This document shows positions 1-10,345 of a stretch of DNA of 64,000 nt, one piece after another (positions within the stretch are counted from its first letter, which is position 1; the number at the start of each line of letters is the position of its first letter). Source of the DNA: Blumeriella jaapii (Eukaryota > Ascomycota > Leotiomycetes > Helotiales > Drepanopezizaceae); the NCBI GenBank assembly GCA_009599575.1, contig VWND01000013.1:62001-126000 (forward strand), given 5' to 3'. The position numbers and the translations under genes are program-made. The notes below the pieces were generated by a model. It saw only the letters and a program-made list of their open reading frames with translations. It was not told where the DNA came from and searched no databases.

Positions 1-489
1 TTTGGTTATACGCTTGTTTCAAATCGTAATATTATAAAAATTTGCGACTAATAAAAACGTCGGTAAAACCCAGGTTTATAATCAGAAAAAAAAAATTTAT
101 ACGACGTCGGTTAATCGTAAAAAAAAAAAAAAATAGCAAAAAAAATAAATTTTTTCGGCTCGCTATTATAGCCGGTAAATATAATAAGCTTATGCAGCCG
201 AATAAAACTTATTCCGAAACGTTAAAAAAATTAATACGTTAAAAAGGTTTTAATCGTATCGAAAATATTAGCTTCGCTATCGATATATGCAAATGTTTTA
301 ATATATAATTTATTGCGTATTAATTTTATAAAAATTAAAAACTATCGTTTTTTTATTAAAAAGCGCTAATTAAATTTTAAATTTTTTTATAAATCGAATT
401 TTTTGCTATAATAAAAGTTTTTGCCACGGTTTAAAAATTTTTTAACAAATCGTTTTGCTTTTCGTCGATAGTTATTTCGGCGATTTTGC
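1..489 (-). pseudogene. C-3 protease-side remnant of gag-pol
   Basis: The minus strand corresponds to the stretch of C-1 from about 51300 to 51780, between the Gag zinc knuckle and reverse transcriptase. Around 258-300 the minus strand translates to an Asp-Ser-Glu-Ala motif preceded by Tyr-Ile, where a retropepsin would carry Asp-Ser-Gly-Ala. A Gly to Glu change (GGA to GAA) is a RIP-type transition. C-1 has Asp-Ser-Glu-Thr at the matching place. The plus-strand open frame at 42-242 is a lysine-rich shadow of this region and not a gene. Confidence 0.6.
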
Positions 490-1930
490 GATTAAGCTTG
501 GCGTCGAAGCAAATATTTGCGAAATGGCCGGATTTGCCGCAGTTATAATAAACGCTAAAAAAACGCGCAGCTAAGCGAGGAAAACCGAAAATAGCAGAAA
601 TAATAATTATACGCTCGTAAAAATCTTTGTTAAAAAAAAAAAAGCCGTGCGAGCAAAAAAAGCTAGAAAGGTAAAACGTTATAAAGCTTTAAAAATACCG
701 GAAGTACGCCTAAAATTTTAATTAGCAAAAGCTATAATAAAAAAAAAAAAATTTATGCGACGGATAAAAACTATTTTTTTAATTCGAATATTGCGTGATT
801 TTTTATCCGCAACGGCCAAAAACTCGTTTAAAGCAGTATAATTATTATTTATTTTATATTTTTTTATTCGGAAATCGTATTTAAAAATAAAAATTTTTTT
901 TTCGTATATATTTTTAAACCAACGGTTTTTAGCAATTTTGCTAATAATTGCGTAGCGAATAAACAAAAAACGAAAGTTATTATAAATCTGACCGTTATTT
1001 ATATAAAGCTTGTTGTATTGCAACTTAGCAAATTAAACGCGGTTATTATTAAAAAAGCGCTGATTAAAAATGCGAAAAACGTTTCGGGCCGATTAAGCTT
1101 AATTATAAAATTCGAAATTCAAATGCTTTAAAATAATAGTTTTTATTTTTCCAATAGTATATTTAAAATATATTTTAATTTAGTTTATATTTTATATAAA
1201 ATTTTTTAAATACTTTTTAATAAACAGCTTTATATTTATTTTTTATGCGTTATATTTAATTTTTTTTTTAATAATCGCTAAAAGCGTAGCGAAAGTATTT
1301 AATTTTAAATAATTCGATTCGAAAAATAACTGAATCGAAAACGGAAAAATAATATTCGAAAATTAATTGAAAATCCGCCGTAAAAGCGCGCGAAGCTCGA
1401 AATAAAAAAAAGGCGTCGCGGGCGATATTAGCGAAAAAGGCTGGAAAGCGAGCGGCGGCAATAGCTTAAGCGATTATTTAAGCGATCTAAAACTGCTGGG
1501 CCGCAGTAAATCTTTTAGTATTAGCAGATATGCTAAGTAATCGTAAAAGCATTCGTCGGTTTAGAAATATTAAAATGTTAGCGTCGTACAATTCGATTTT
1601 AAATTCGATCGTAAAGCGAAAGGATTTAGCAAATAAATCGGCTGTAAATAACTGTGATTCGGTAAAAAAGTCGTATAAAAACTCGCTGCCAAAATCGTCG
1701 AAAAAGCCTGGAACGAATAAAAATTCGGAAGCGCTAAAGGCGGAAGCAAAAAATAAAAATGCTGATTCGAAATCGAATCGTACGAATTGCGTTCGTTTTC
1801 GAATGCCGCGTCGATTTATAAAAAAAGCATAAAATATTATAATATTAAAAAAAAGCGATTCGAATTGCAAAGGCAGATCGAATTAATAAAAAAAAAAAAC
1901 TCCAGCTTTTTTTAAAAACAAAATTAATAA
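490..1930 (-). pseudogene. gag: C-3 gag remnant with zinc knuckle
   Basis: Gag packages the element RNA into virus-like particles. The frame runs on the minus strand from about 1930 to 490. The stretch at 1487-1870 is open for 127 codons and matches the start of gag in C-1 (49929 onwards) and C-2 (61246 leftwards), covering the same Arg-rich then Phe/Asp-rich segment. Near 505-550 the minus strand reads a nucleocapsid zinc knuckle of spacing C-x2-C-x4-H-x4-C, with the first Cys replaced by Tyr (Tyr-Tyr-Asn-Cys-Gly-Lys-Ser-Gly-His and a final Cys). The His is intact here but is Tyr in C-1 and C-2. Stops in the middle (500-1480) are RIP-type, so no full protein can be made. Confidence 0.8.
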
Positions 1931-2066
1931 AAAAAAGTTCTGATCAAAACACCGATAAATAAACGTCGGTACGAGCGGCCTAAAAAAAATTCGAATTGCA
2001 AAAGCAAATCGAATTTTTAACCGTAGATACAAAGCTTTTCAGCGAAAGTTGTTTAGTTTTTTTTTA

Positions 2067-2353
2067 TATTATAGCTAATTTAAAAATAATCAAAAAAGTA
2101 ATATAAACCAAAAGGTACGTATATAAATTAAAAAAAAAACACCGAGCTAAAATGCTCGGGGTCGCGAACTTTATATACAATAGGTTGCGCTTGTGGGTCA
2201 CGTAACTTAGCGCGAGGCCTAGTGGCCGAGGTAGTCCGTGCCCAAACCTTAATCCAACACCACCAGCATTCATACCACTGGCAACCACACCACTGGCAGC
2301 CATACCACTGGCAACTATACCACTGGCAACTACCACTAGCCAGGATCGTAACA
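2067..2353 (-). repeat. C-3 5' LTR (287 bp)
   Basis: This is the reverse complement of a TG...CA LTR and is the longest of the four C LTRs seen (262, 262, 274 and 287 bp). The extra length comes from one more unit of a 15-bp tandem repeat at 2265-2340 (four near-perfect ACCACTGGCA units, against three in C-1). A TATA-like motif (near 2170-2185) and the CCGAGC/GCTCGG hairpin next to it are present. The outer (right) half keeps its CA and TG dinucleotides, while the inner half is strongly AT-shifted. Confidence 0.93.
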
Positions 2354-3296
2354 TATACTTTTTCGGTTTTTTAACCCGTTTTTGGCCTTTTTGCTATTGG
2401 TTTTTGCGGAGGGATAGCGTTTCGCTTATCGTTTGAATTATTTTATTTATTTTGCTTTTTTGAAAAATGGCTAAATAAAACGTTAATCGAGGTATCGTTT
2501 TAATATACGAACGTTTTGATAGCTTTTTCGTCGATAATATTATTAAACGTCGCGGCGACGAAGGCTTTTTACGATTTGTTTTCGTAAATAATAAATTTCA
2601 GTTTTTGTACGTGGTTTTACGTTTTGTAAAAAACGCTAAAAAGTTTTATATTAAAATCGTAAAAATAATCGATTAGTTTATCGTAATTAAAACCGATTAA
2701 CGCTTTTGCTTCTCGTAAAACTAATAGATCGGATTACGGTTGTTTACCGACGAATGCTTTTGAAAAAGCTTCGAAGTTTGTAAAAAAAACTATTTTACGA
2801 AATGGTTCGGAAATAATCGTTTGCAATCGAAATTACCGAAAATATTATAATTGCTTTCGTCGCAAAACAAATAATATTAAATTGTTTATCGAAGCGTCGT
2901 TTTCGAAATAATTTTTGTATTTTTGCGCCGTGTAATTATTCGAATAAATTAATATCGCGCCGTCGGTTTTTTAAGTTTTAAATTTAACGAAAACTTTTTG
3001 CTTAGTCGAAAAGCTAACAAAAGTTATTTTATTTTTTATTTCGTAGCTTTCGGTTTCGTAATTCGATAAAATAGCTAAAACTATTATTTTAAACGCGCTG
3101 AAATACAAAAAAGCTAAGCTTTTTTAAATAGTTTTAATCAGCTTGGCGTCGTAATATAATTATAAATAAGCTTCGATTATTTCCGAATTGTATACGAATA
3201 TAAGCAAAACGTAATAATCGAAAATAACGTCGGTAGGATTTTCGATTTTTTTTTTTTTTTAAAAATCGGCGATATCGAATTTTATAATTATAATAC
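2354..3296 (-). mobile_element. B-2 fragment: 3' end of ORF3
   Basis: This 943-bp piece aligns, reversed, with B-1 from about 20610 down to 19667. It is the left-hand remainder of B-2, separated from the rest (21002-43447) when B-1 inserted. The four bases at its right end, ATAC (3293-3296), are repeated just after the B-1 3' LTR (21002-21005), which proves the two pieces were once contiguous. Its left end is cut by C-3. On the minus strand it carries the C-terminal part of ORF3, including the stretch matching the Lys/Arg-Pro-rich tail of that protein, with many stops. Confidence 0.9.
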
Positions 3297-3563
3297 TGTA
3301 AAACGGTGATACCTTGTATTAATAGGAGTTGGTAGTTTTAGCTATGGTCGAGGCATGGACCCCTCCGAGACCCTCTGCCATTGATTACCTTTAACAGATA
3401 TAAGAGCAAAGCATTCTTTTAGATAATACCATAAGCACGCAGTTCAATTTATACCTTCACTTATTCTTTTTTTCCTTTTTTCAGTTTTTTTTAGAAATTC
3501 CTTAAGCTATTTTACCTACCGATATATAATCGTATTAATCTGGTTTTTCTACCTACTTTTATA
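3297..3563 (+). repeat. B-1 5' LTR (267 bp)
   Basis: It begins TGTAAAACGG and ends TTTTATA, a mutated TTTTACA. A TATAAG motif preceded by AACAGA lies near 3394-3405 and is a plausible core promoter element. The first ~130 bp keep many CA/TG pairs and a GC-rich stretch (near 3354-3380). The last ~90 bp are mutated relative to the 3' LTR. Confidence 0.95.
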
Positions 3564-4307
3564 TTTAGTAATCTACGTAAGAATTTAAACTTCGATGTTT
3601 CTTTTTTATACGCTCGCCGATGCATTTCTCAAATTCGCAGTTAAAATCGATTTCGATATTCCGCCATTACGGTTTAAAAAACCTTTTATATAGTATTATT
3701 CGCAGCTATATTATATAAAAGATTTTTAATAACTTTTTTTATTTTGCGTATAATTATTAAATTACAAAAATGCAACATATTTTAAAAACGTTTAAAATTA
3801 CGGTTAGGCAATCCTGAACCGTGCGAAGTTTAAAGCTCGAAAGTCGCTTTTTTGTTTAAAAATAACAAATCGAATATTAATTTATACGCTTCGACCGCTG
3901 CGCTCGGCCTTTCTGAATTAAATCTTTTTTGATCAAACGCTTAGCGAAAACTCAATCTTTTAATCTTACGCTTTATAATTATAGCAATTACAATTTGCGG
4001 TTTTTTATTAGAAGTAATAAAAAAATAGCTGTACGTACATTAGCCTAAGCCACGGAATATCGAAACCGTGAATTATACAGCAATATTATATTAATTCAAT
4101 TAATTTACTAAAAAACAAAATCTTTAATATACTATTTAAATATCTGGACGCAACCTTATTTTATTCAATTTCTTTAAAAAACACAAAGACTTTTTTAATA
4201 GCTCCCCTATTAAAAACGATTTCTTTTACACTGAAAACTTTTAATTTGCAATTCCAAAAAACACTTATTTATTTAATTCAAATTTTACTAACATTTTTGC
4301 TAATACT
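3564..4307 (+). other. B-1 leader between 5' LTR and gag
   Basis: About 740 bp without a supportable coding frame. It is conserved in B-2 (about 42450-43180, reverse) and B-3 (about 58880-59612, reverse). It contains a short inverted repeat, CCACGG...CCGTG near 4050-4073, also recognisable in both other copies. Just after the LTR the three copies read TTTAGTAATCTACG, TTTAATAACCTACG and TTTAATAATTTACG. These differ only by RIP-type changes and would fit a tRNA primer-binding site starting two bases after the LTR. The priming role is inference. Packaging or translation signals would be expected in such a leader but cannot be read here. Confidence 0.6.
3566..3577 (+). promoter_or_regulatory. Possible primer-binding site of family B
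   Basis: Comparing the three B copies suggests this stretch began TGG before mutation, as tRNA-primed elements do (complement of the tRNA CCA end). Only B-1 keeps one of the two G bases. The tRNA cannot be named from this window, and self-priming is an alternative. Confidence 0.3.
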
Positions 4308-5884
4308 ATGGACACGACGCTTTTCGTTTTTTTATGCGAGGCCGCATGCCTCTCCTTAGCTCCCTTAGTACACCTTTATTTAATAGCGCCAATATTACCG
4401 ATTTTATCGAAAAATATAAAAAAACCTGTAAGAATTTCGGAATTTTTAAAACTGAAATATTCGATAAACTCCTTCGCTATTATAACCCAATTATCAAAAA
4501 TATTATTAAATCGATAAATAAATAAAAAGCTATTAAGGCTCGAAACTGGCGCAAGCTAATTAAAGCTTTGAAATCGGAATTCCGAAACCACGATCGCTAG
4601 CAAATTCGCGATACTATCGCTTTTTTCAAACAGTTTATTATAATAACTCGCTAAGCCAAAAAACTCAAGGCTTATTATCGTATTTATACGAAAGTTTCTA
4701 ACGTTTTCGTTAATAAGAAAGTTTTAAGCGAAATTAAGCAGAGAAAATTGTTTTTATTTGGCTTTCTAATTAATATTCGTAATAAAACTATTAAGCATTT
4801 TAAGGTTAATAAACAAAACCTTGAAACCTTCGATTAGTATTTCAAATTTGTGAAATTCGTTTTCAAACAAAACTAAAACGAACGTATTATCGAAGCTATA
4901 AACCAAAAAAAATCTTTCTTCCTTATTTATAAAAAAAACGTAAAAGTTCTAATACAGAAATATGCCCAGCCATTAAAAATTACCGAAATCGCCAAAAGAC
5001 AATTAATTATTATATTATTTAATTGTTTTACAAAATTTACTGATTTGGAAAAGCTTAATAAGAATATCGAAACTTTTATATTAAAATTTACCGATATTAA
5101 AATTCAAAAACTTTAAAGCAAAATCGAAAGTTTTATATAATAGCAAAAAAAACTTTTTTACGTTAACTCGGATAATAAAAACGATTAAGATAACTTTTAT
5201 AATAACTACTTTTTTTAAAATATGCGAAGCGATTAACTTCGCTAAGCCACCGTAAAAGTAATAGCTGCCCAATAGCAACTTTCTCGTATTAGCGATTAAA
5301 ATCAGCGAAATATTAATTATAATAACGATTATCAGGGAAAAAAAGAAAACCAACGCGGAAACCAAAATCGCGGCTATTAAAATAGTAAAAATAATTATTA
5401 AAACAGATCTTATAGCTTTAAATATGGATTTTGTAATAATAAAAAAATTTATTGCGAAGAATTTTATATTCGCTTTAAATGCAAAGCATTTAATTTTTAT
5501 ATAAACAATAGTATCTGCTATATTAACAAATACGGTGCGATTTGCTTCGGACCGACGGAAGCAGAAATAAGCCTTTTTAATAAAGCTGAAAATCAAAGCT
5601 GATTAAATACTATTCGCTTAAAAGTGAAAAATACGAAATAAAACGACTGTTTGGAAAACAAAAAAATGTAAAAACGATTTTTACTAATAAAAAAGAAAAT
5701 ATTTCCGAAAGCGTATTAATTAAAAAGAAAACTTTTATTCTAAATATAAATAAAATTCAAGTGTATAAATGGAAAACCAATGCATATATTGCTAATGCAA
5801 TTATCGCATCTGTAAATATTATAATTGTATAATTAAGCCAGCGAACCACAAAAAAGCAAAATGCTTCTATTTTATTCGCCAAAC
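4308..5884 (+). pseudogene. gag: B-1 gag remnant, 5' portion (split by A-1)
   Basis: From 4334 the plus strand gives a Gag-like start containing Asn-Ile-Thr-Asp-Phe-Ile-Glu-Lys-Tyr. This fits the N-x-T-x-F-L-E-x-Y-E signature of Gag proteins in the fungal gypsy lineage that B pol also belongs to. The frame runs on, with stops, through a Lys/Glu-rich helical region to about 5100, then an Asn/Arg-rich region (5150-5420). After that comes a Cys-containing segment near 5460-5540 that may be what is left of the nucleocapsid. A-1 interrupts at 5884, and the frame resumes at 12305. B-2 and B-3 carry the same segment. The 171-codon open frame on the other strand (5081-5596) is discussed under rejected items. 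Confidence 0.75.
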
Positions 5885-6148
5885 TGTGACGACTCACTCG
5901 TTTGCCCCTCGTGTCACCCCAGCAACTACGTATAGTTGCAAGCTCCCTGGTCTTTTGATGGGTTTTCCATCAACTGTGGAAACTATTATATATATAAGGC
6001 TCTTTCCTTTTAGCAACTTTTGCTTTTTGCAATTATTGATTTTAAATAAATATTTTTGTTATAAAACCAAAGGCTCGTTTCTTATACCATATGAATACGG
6101 CGACCAATTGATTAATTTTTCAGCTTTTCGACTAATTAAATCGTTATA
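5885..6148 (+). repeat. A-1 5' LTR (264 bp)
   Basis: It starts TGTGACGACTCACTCG and ends ATCGTTATA (ATCGTCACA in the 3' LTR). It contains a perfect 7-bp-stem inverted repeat GCAACTA-CGTA-TAGTTGC at 5922-5939, then a second one around GATGGG...CCATC (about 5958-5975). A TATA-rich box, TTATATATATAAGG, lies near 5986-5999. The outer half is nearly free of RIP changes; the inner half is strongly mutated. Confidence 0.95.
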
Positions 6149-7780
6149 TTATTAACAATTTTTTTTTTACGTTAGCGACGGCGTAAATTTTTTTTTTTTT
6201 CGAATTTTTTACGAATTATATCAAAGTGATCGACCGGTCGTAAAAAAGCTTATTTCCGCACTTCGCGAAAAATAGCTTTTGTTTAACGATTCTTTTTTTA
6301 ACAAAGCTTTTTAGCTTCTGCTATTATACCTTAATTTCTTTTTTTTTAATTAGCGAAAAAGCAGCCTTTCCTAGAAGCTTTTTTTTCTGAAGAATAGTTT
6401 TTTTTCCGAGGAAAAAAAAACAAAAGAAAAAGCAGAGCGCTAACCATTTCGCTTACTATTTTTTTTTTATAATTTAGCGCTGAAAGCATTTAGTTAAGAT
6501 TTTTGCAAAATCAATTGAAAAAAGCGCAAAAGCGTAAACGATAATTTTTGGAAATTATACGATTGCGACAAACCTTTTAATTAAAGCGTTTAATAAAATT
6601 TATCGAACGTGCTTTTGCTAGTCGCGAATTTGCTATTTTATTTTTTCGCAACGTTTTATTTTAATTAACAGACGCTGCAAATTAACTTTTACGTTTTTCG
6701 CGAATTTTTTTAAATTTTTCTATAACGGCCAAAACTTTAGCGCGCTTTTTAAACGCTATAATTTCTATTTATCTGCTGATTTTCGATTAGCTCGTATAAA
6801 GCGCGTTCCGAATTTTAAGTTTAAATTAAATAATAGTAAAAATTATAAAGCACGCTATTAAAAAATTAAAATTTTCGATAATTTCGAATTTTACTACGAT
6901 TATTTCGCTGGCGATCGATTTCGCAAAAATTATATATTCGATCAGATCGAAAGCGTGGTAAAAAAGTTTTTTACTCCGCGTATTTTAAACCGTTCCGATT
7001 TTATACTTTCCGAAAAATTAATTAAAAAAATCGCCGATTTCCTGGCCGATTTTTCCGACGTTCAAAAAGCCGAAAACGAGTTTAAAATGCTTGCAATAAA
7101 TACGCACGACGACTTTTAGCGATTTTACCTGCGATTTTTTATTTTCGCAGCGAACGTTTAAATACGAACTAACAAACAGCTTCGAAACGCTTTTCGCGAT
7201 AAAATACTAAAGCGTTTACGAAAAAAGTTGCATTTGAAATAAGCGCGTACAACGATTTTTAAAAATTGGCTTACCGCCGTCCGTTAAAAAAAATAAGGTC
7301 AATTGGCTGAACGAATTTTATACGCGAATCGCTTTATTAAATCTATTATTTATTAAAGTGGTAGGTTTTTAATTAAAGCGTATTACGAGTCAAATCGTAC
7401 GTACGAAAGTCGTTTAAATGCTTTATAGGTTTTTTTTTAGCTTTTTGCTTTTTTTTTTTTTTTTTTTTTACGCTAGAACGCTCTTTTTAGCGTTTTTTTT
7501 TTTTTTTCGATCGGACTAACGATAACGCTCGTTTTTTATTTCATATCAAAAAGTTTAAAAAAGCTAATTTGCACGATTTTCTACGGGCCGACTTTCGGTT
7601 TTATCCAAAGGTTTTTTTAGGCTGGTAAATGTAAACGAGGTCGAACCGGCCGAAAATTCGCTTTTTGATAATAATAGTAAAAACGAAAACCCTTTTTCAA
7701 ACGATTTTTAAAATGCATACGAAAAAGTTAAAAGCTTTTTCGTTAGTCGGAAAAACGCCTAGGCTTAAGCAAAGCTTTTT
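6149..7780 (+). pseudogene. gag: A-1 gag remnant
   Basis: The clearest part is about 6840-7200. One plus frame there gives a capsid-like stretch with Ile-Phe-Asp-Gln-Ile-Glu, Arg-Ile-Leu-Asn-Arg-Ser-Asp-Phe and Ala-Asp-Phe-Leu-Ala-Asp-Phe-Ser-Asp-Val-Gln-Lys-Ala-Glu. It is followed, after a stop, by Arg-rich helices to about 7440. A-2 (32000-33480, reverse) and A-3 (61716-63120, reverse) have the same segments in the same order. Long T runs (7440-7510) interrupt the likely nucleocapsid part, and I cannot make out a zinc knuckle. The first ~140 bp (6149-6290) are leader without a frame. Confidence 0.65.
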
Positions 7781-7791
7781 TTTTAAGCGTA

Positions 7792-7983
7792 TTGCGCGAT
7801 ATGCGTTATTTTAACGTTCGAAAGCTTTTTAATGGCGATTTATTAACAATTCCCGTTATATTTATTAAAAATAGCTTTTCGTATAAAATAAAAGCGTTCG
7901 CCGATTTTAAAACGAACGGTTATGCGTTGATCGATTCGGCGCTGATTAAGTTTTTTTTTTTTTTTTTTAAATTTTTAATTTAA
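7792..7983 (+). pseudogene. A-1 retropepsin-like protease remnant
   Basis: The 63-codon frame reads Ala-Leu-Ile-Asp-Ser-Ala-Leu-Ile (Asp-Ser-Ala codons at 7933-7941) after a Phe-rich beta-like stretch and an Asp-Phe-Lys-Thr-Asn-Gly segment. This is how the flap-proximal part and the D-S/T-G active site of retrotransposon proteases usually look. The same Asp-Ser-Ala is in A-2, so it is not a change private to this copy. The fit to the canonical D-S-G-A is incomplete, so the call rests on position between Gag and RT as much as on the motif. It would cleave the Gag-Pol polyprotein. Confidence 0.6.
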
Positions 7984-8879
7984 TTTTTCTCGGCTTTTTT
8001 TTTTGTAAAAGAATATAATAAAGCTCGTGGCTATTTAATTACATATTTTACGTTTTTTAATCTTATTATTAACAACCGAATACAATCGTTTACTTTTTTT
8101 TTGATTATTAATTTCGGAAATTATAATATAATTTTAGAAAAAGCTTAGTTAGCCGAATACCAAGTTTTATTAGATTGTAATAAACGCAAGTTTTATTGGC
8201 CGAAGTTTTATTTTTTTACAGTTTTTTACGCTCGTTATATTAAAATCTTTTATTTGCATTTTCGAAAGATTTAATCTCGCCATCAAAACGACGTTGTAAA
8301 ACGTGACAAAAACCTTGACTAATTGTGGCAGGCTTACGACGCTGTGCGAAGCGCGAAAAAATCGAATTTCACTTGCGGTGTTAATTTCGATAGCGACGCC
8401 AGTGGGATAATTTAAAAAATTACATTATTTTTCCAGATTGCCGATTCCTTTTTTATTATTTTTTTTTTTTTTTTTTTTTTTCGTTAAAACAGTTTTCTCG
8501 TTTTACGAAAAATAATTATATTAAAAACCGAAGAAAAGCTTTCGCCGCGATGGCTTTTCAGTTTAATATAATCGATAATTTAAATAAGCTATTTTTTAAA
8601 CTTTTTAAATAATCAGTTCGAAGACGAGTTTCTCAACTTATTATTTATTTAATTTCCATTTGCCAGATTATTATATACGCTTTTAAGCTGATTTTTAGAA
8701 AAAAAGCAGTTAAAGTATTTTCAATTTTTTTGTACGAGATCGACAGAATACTAAACGACTTTACGTATAACACTTTTTTTAAAATTTAATCTCACAGTTT
8801 TTTCGAACGTTTTAAAACTAATAAAATATCGATTTCGATTTTTTCAATTAGCTTAGTAAAGCTAATTTCGAATAAACTT

Positions 8880-10140
8880 TTTTTCGAATTTTTTCCTTCG
8901 GAATACAAAAACTTCGAACACGTGTTTTTTAAAACCGCTAGTAACGAATTAGTCTTTCACCGGCTTTACGATTATAAGATCGAGCTTATTGTAAATAAGA
9001 AAAAGCTGAAATACACTTTTTTATACAAAATATCGATTTTAAAACTCGAGATTATCAAAACCTATTTGTAAAATAATTTTGATAAAAGTTTTATCGAACT
9101 TTTTATTGTTTTTTTCGCTGCTTTAATGCTTTTCGCCAAAAAACCCGACGATTTACTGCGTTTTTATATCGATTATCGAGCTTTTAATAATATTATTCGT
9201 AAAAATCGCTATTTTTTTTTTTTTATCGATAAGACTTTTGTTTGTTTTTCGAAAGCGTAAATTTTTACGAAGCTCGATATTCGTCAAGCTTTTTATAGAA
9301 TTCGAATAAACTTCGCTAATAAAAAACTGACGACGTTTCGTACGCGTTACGGCGCTTATAAATGCAAGATGCTATTTTTTGGTTTTATTAATAAATCCGC
9401 AATTTATTAACGTTATATAAACGACGTTTTTTTCGATTATTTAAACGATTTTTGTATTATATATCTGAATAATATTTTATTTATTCGTCCGACCTTTTAA
9501 AATACGTTATATACGTTCGCAAAATGCTTTAAGGGCTCGCTGACGCTGGATTACAGGCCGATATTCGGAAATCTGAATTTAACGTTACTCGGATCCGTTA
9601 TTTAAGCTTTATTATTTCAATTGAAAACTTAAAGATAAATTCAGAAAAAGTTTCCGTAATCGCTTATTAAAAGCCTTTTATTATTATAAAAGATATATAA
9701 AACTTTTTTGGTTTTTGTAACTTTTAGCGACGTTTTATTCGAAACTACGATATAATTGCAAAGCTTTTGGTTTATTTGATTAAAGCTAATATTTTTTTTA
9801 ATTTTACTTTTAAATGTCAGAAGAGTTTCGACTTTTTTATATTAACTTTTATTATTGCATTAATTTTACAATATTATAGGCAAGACTTTTTTTGCATATT
9901 AAAAACTAACGTTTTCGACGGCGTAGTAGCTTTTATGCTTTCGCAATTTTATAGCGACGACTGGCTTTTAATCGTTTATTTTAGCAAAATTATAATTTCC
10001 GCAAAGCTAAATTACGTCGTATACGATAAAAAAATATTCGCAATCGTAAAATTTTTAAGCAATTTTCGTGCTGAATTAGTTAGCTTAGTTTATTAAATTA
10101 AAATAATTATTAATTATAAGGTTTTAAAGTATTTTATAAC
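8880..10140 (+). pseudogene. pol: A-1 reverse transcriptase-RNase H remnant
   Basis: RT motifs appear in order: Phe-Tyr-Ile-Asp-Tyr-Arg-Ala-Phe-Asn (about 9160-9190), Thr-Lys-Leu-Asp-Ile-Arg-Gln-Ala-Phe (9268-9294), Thr-Phe-Arg-Thr-Arg-Tyr-Gly-Ala-Tyr, and the catalytic box as Tyr-Leu-Asn-Asn (9462-9473) where active enzymes have Y-x-D-D. The 109-codon frame at 9767-10096 is the RNase H region. It has Asp-Gly-Val-Val-Ala, then Tyr-Phe-Ser-Lys, Leu-Asn-Tyr and Tyr-Asp-Lys-Lys-Ile-Phe-Ala-Ile-Val, as in gypsy elements. Loss of both catalytic Asp residues and several stops make it inactive. Confidence 0.92.
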
Positions 10141-10345
10141 TTTCAAATTTTTAAACGCTCGATAAATACGTTAGGCCGAGCTTTTCGCCGACTATAATTT
10201 TCTTATTACGTACAAACCAAATAAACACAATTTTTTAATTAACGCATTAATACGTCGTACGAACGAATTCGACCGTTAAAACTTTTTTAAACGTATTTAA
10301 CGCTTGTAAATTCTTTTTCGAATAAATTAAATCGATTACCGCTTT

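Larger units (their letters stand above)
1..2353 (-). mobile_element. Family C LTR retrotransposon, copy C-3, 5' part (cut by window edge)
   Basis: This is the 5' third of a Ty3/gypsy element lying on the minus strand, so its 5' LTR is on the right (2067-2353) and its gag runs leftwards to the window edge. It matches C-1 (49477 to about 51780, opposite strand) and C-2 throughout. It is inserted in the 3' end of B-2 ORF3: the bases from 2354 rightwards align with the reverse complement of about 20610 downwards in B-1. The right flank reads TATAC, which should recur at the unseen left end as the target-site duplication. The rest of the element, about 4 kb plus a 3' LTR, lies outside the window. 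Both the internal part and the inner half of the LTR are heavily RIP-mutated. Confidence 0.92.

Noticed and set aside
2064..2354. Open frames through the family C LTRs (2064-2354, 49499-49741, 55678-55905, 61483-61686), giving a similar 65-95-residue peptide each time
   Set aside because: They follow the LTR sequence, including tandem repeat, TATA box and hairpin. Similarity is that of the repeat DNA, and the openness reflects lower RIP damage there.
5081..5596. A 171-codon open frame on the minus strand, hydrophobic, repeated at 57580-58095 (plus) in B-3 with the same length
   Set aside because: It is antisense to the Asn/Lys/Asp-rich part of B gag, and Phe/Ile-rich proteins are the usual complement of Lys/Asn-rich coding. 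The frame stays open because few codons there give stops on the opposite strand. In B-2 it is broken. There is no promoter or start context to support it.
7440..7510. Long T runs resembling poly(A) tails of a LINE or processed copy
   Set aside because: They sit in the middle of A gag, occur at the same place in A-2, and have no duplication around them.
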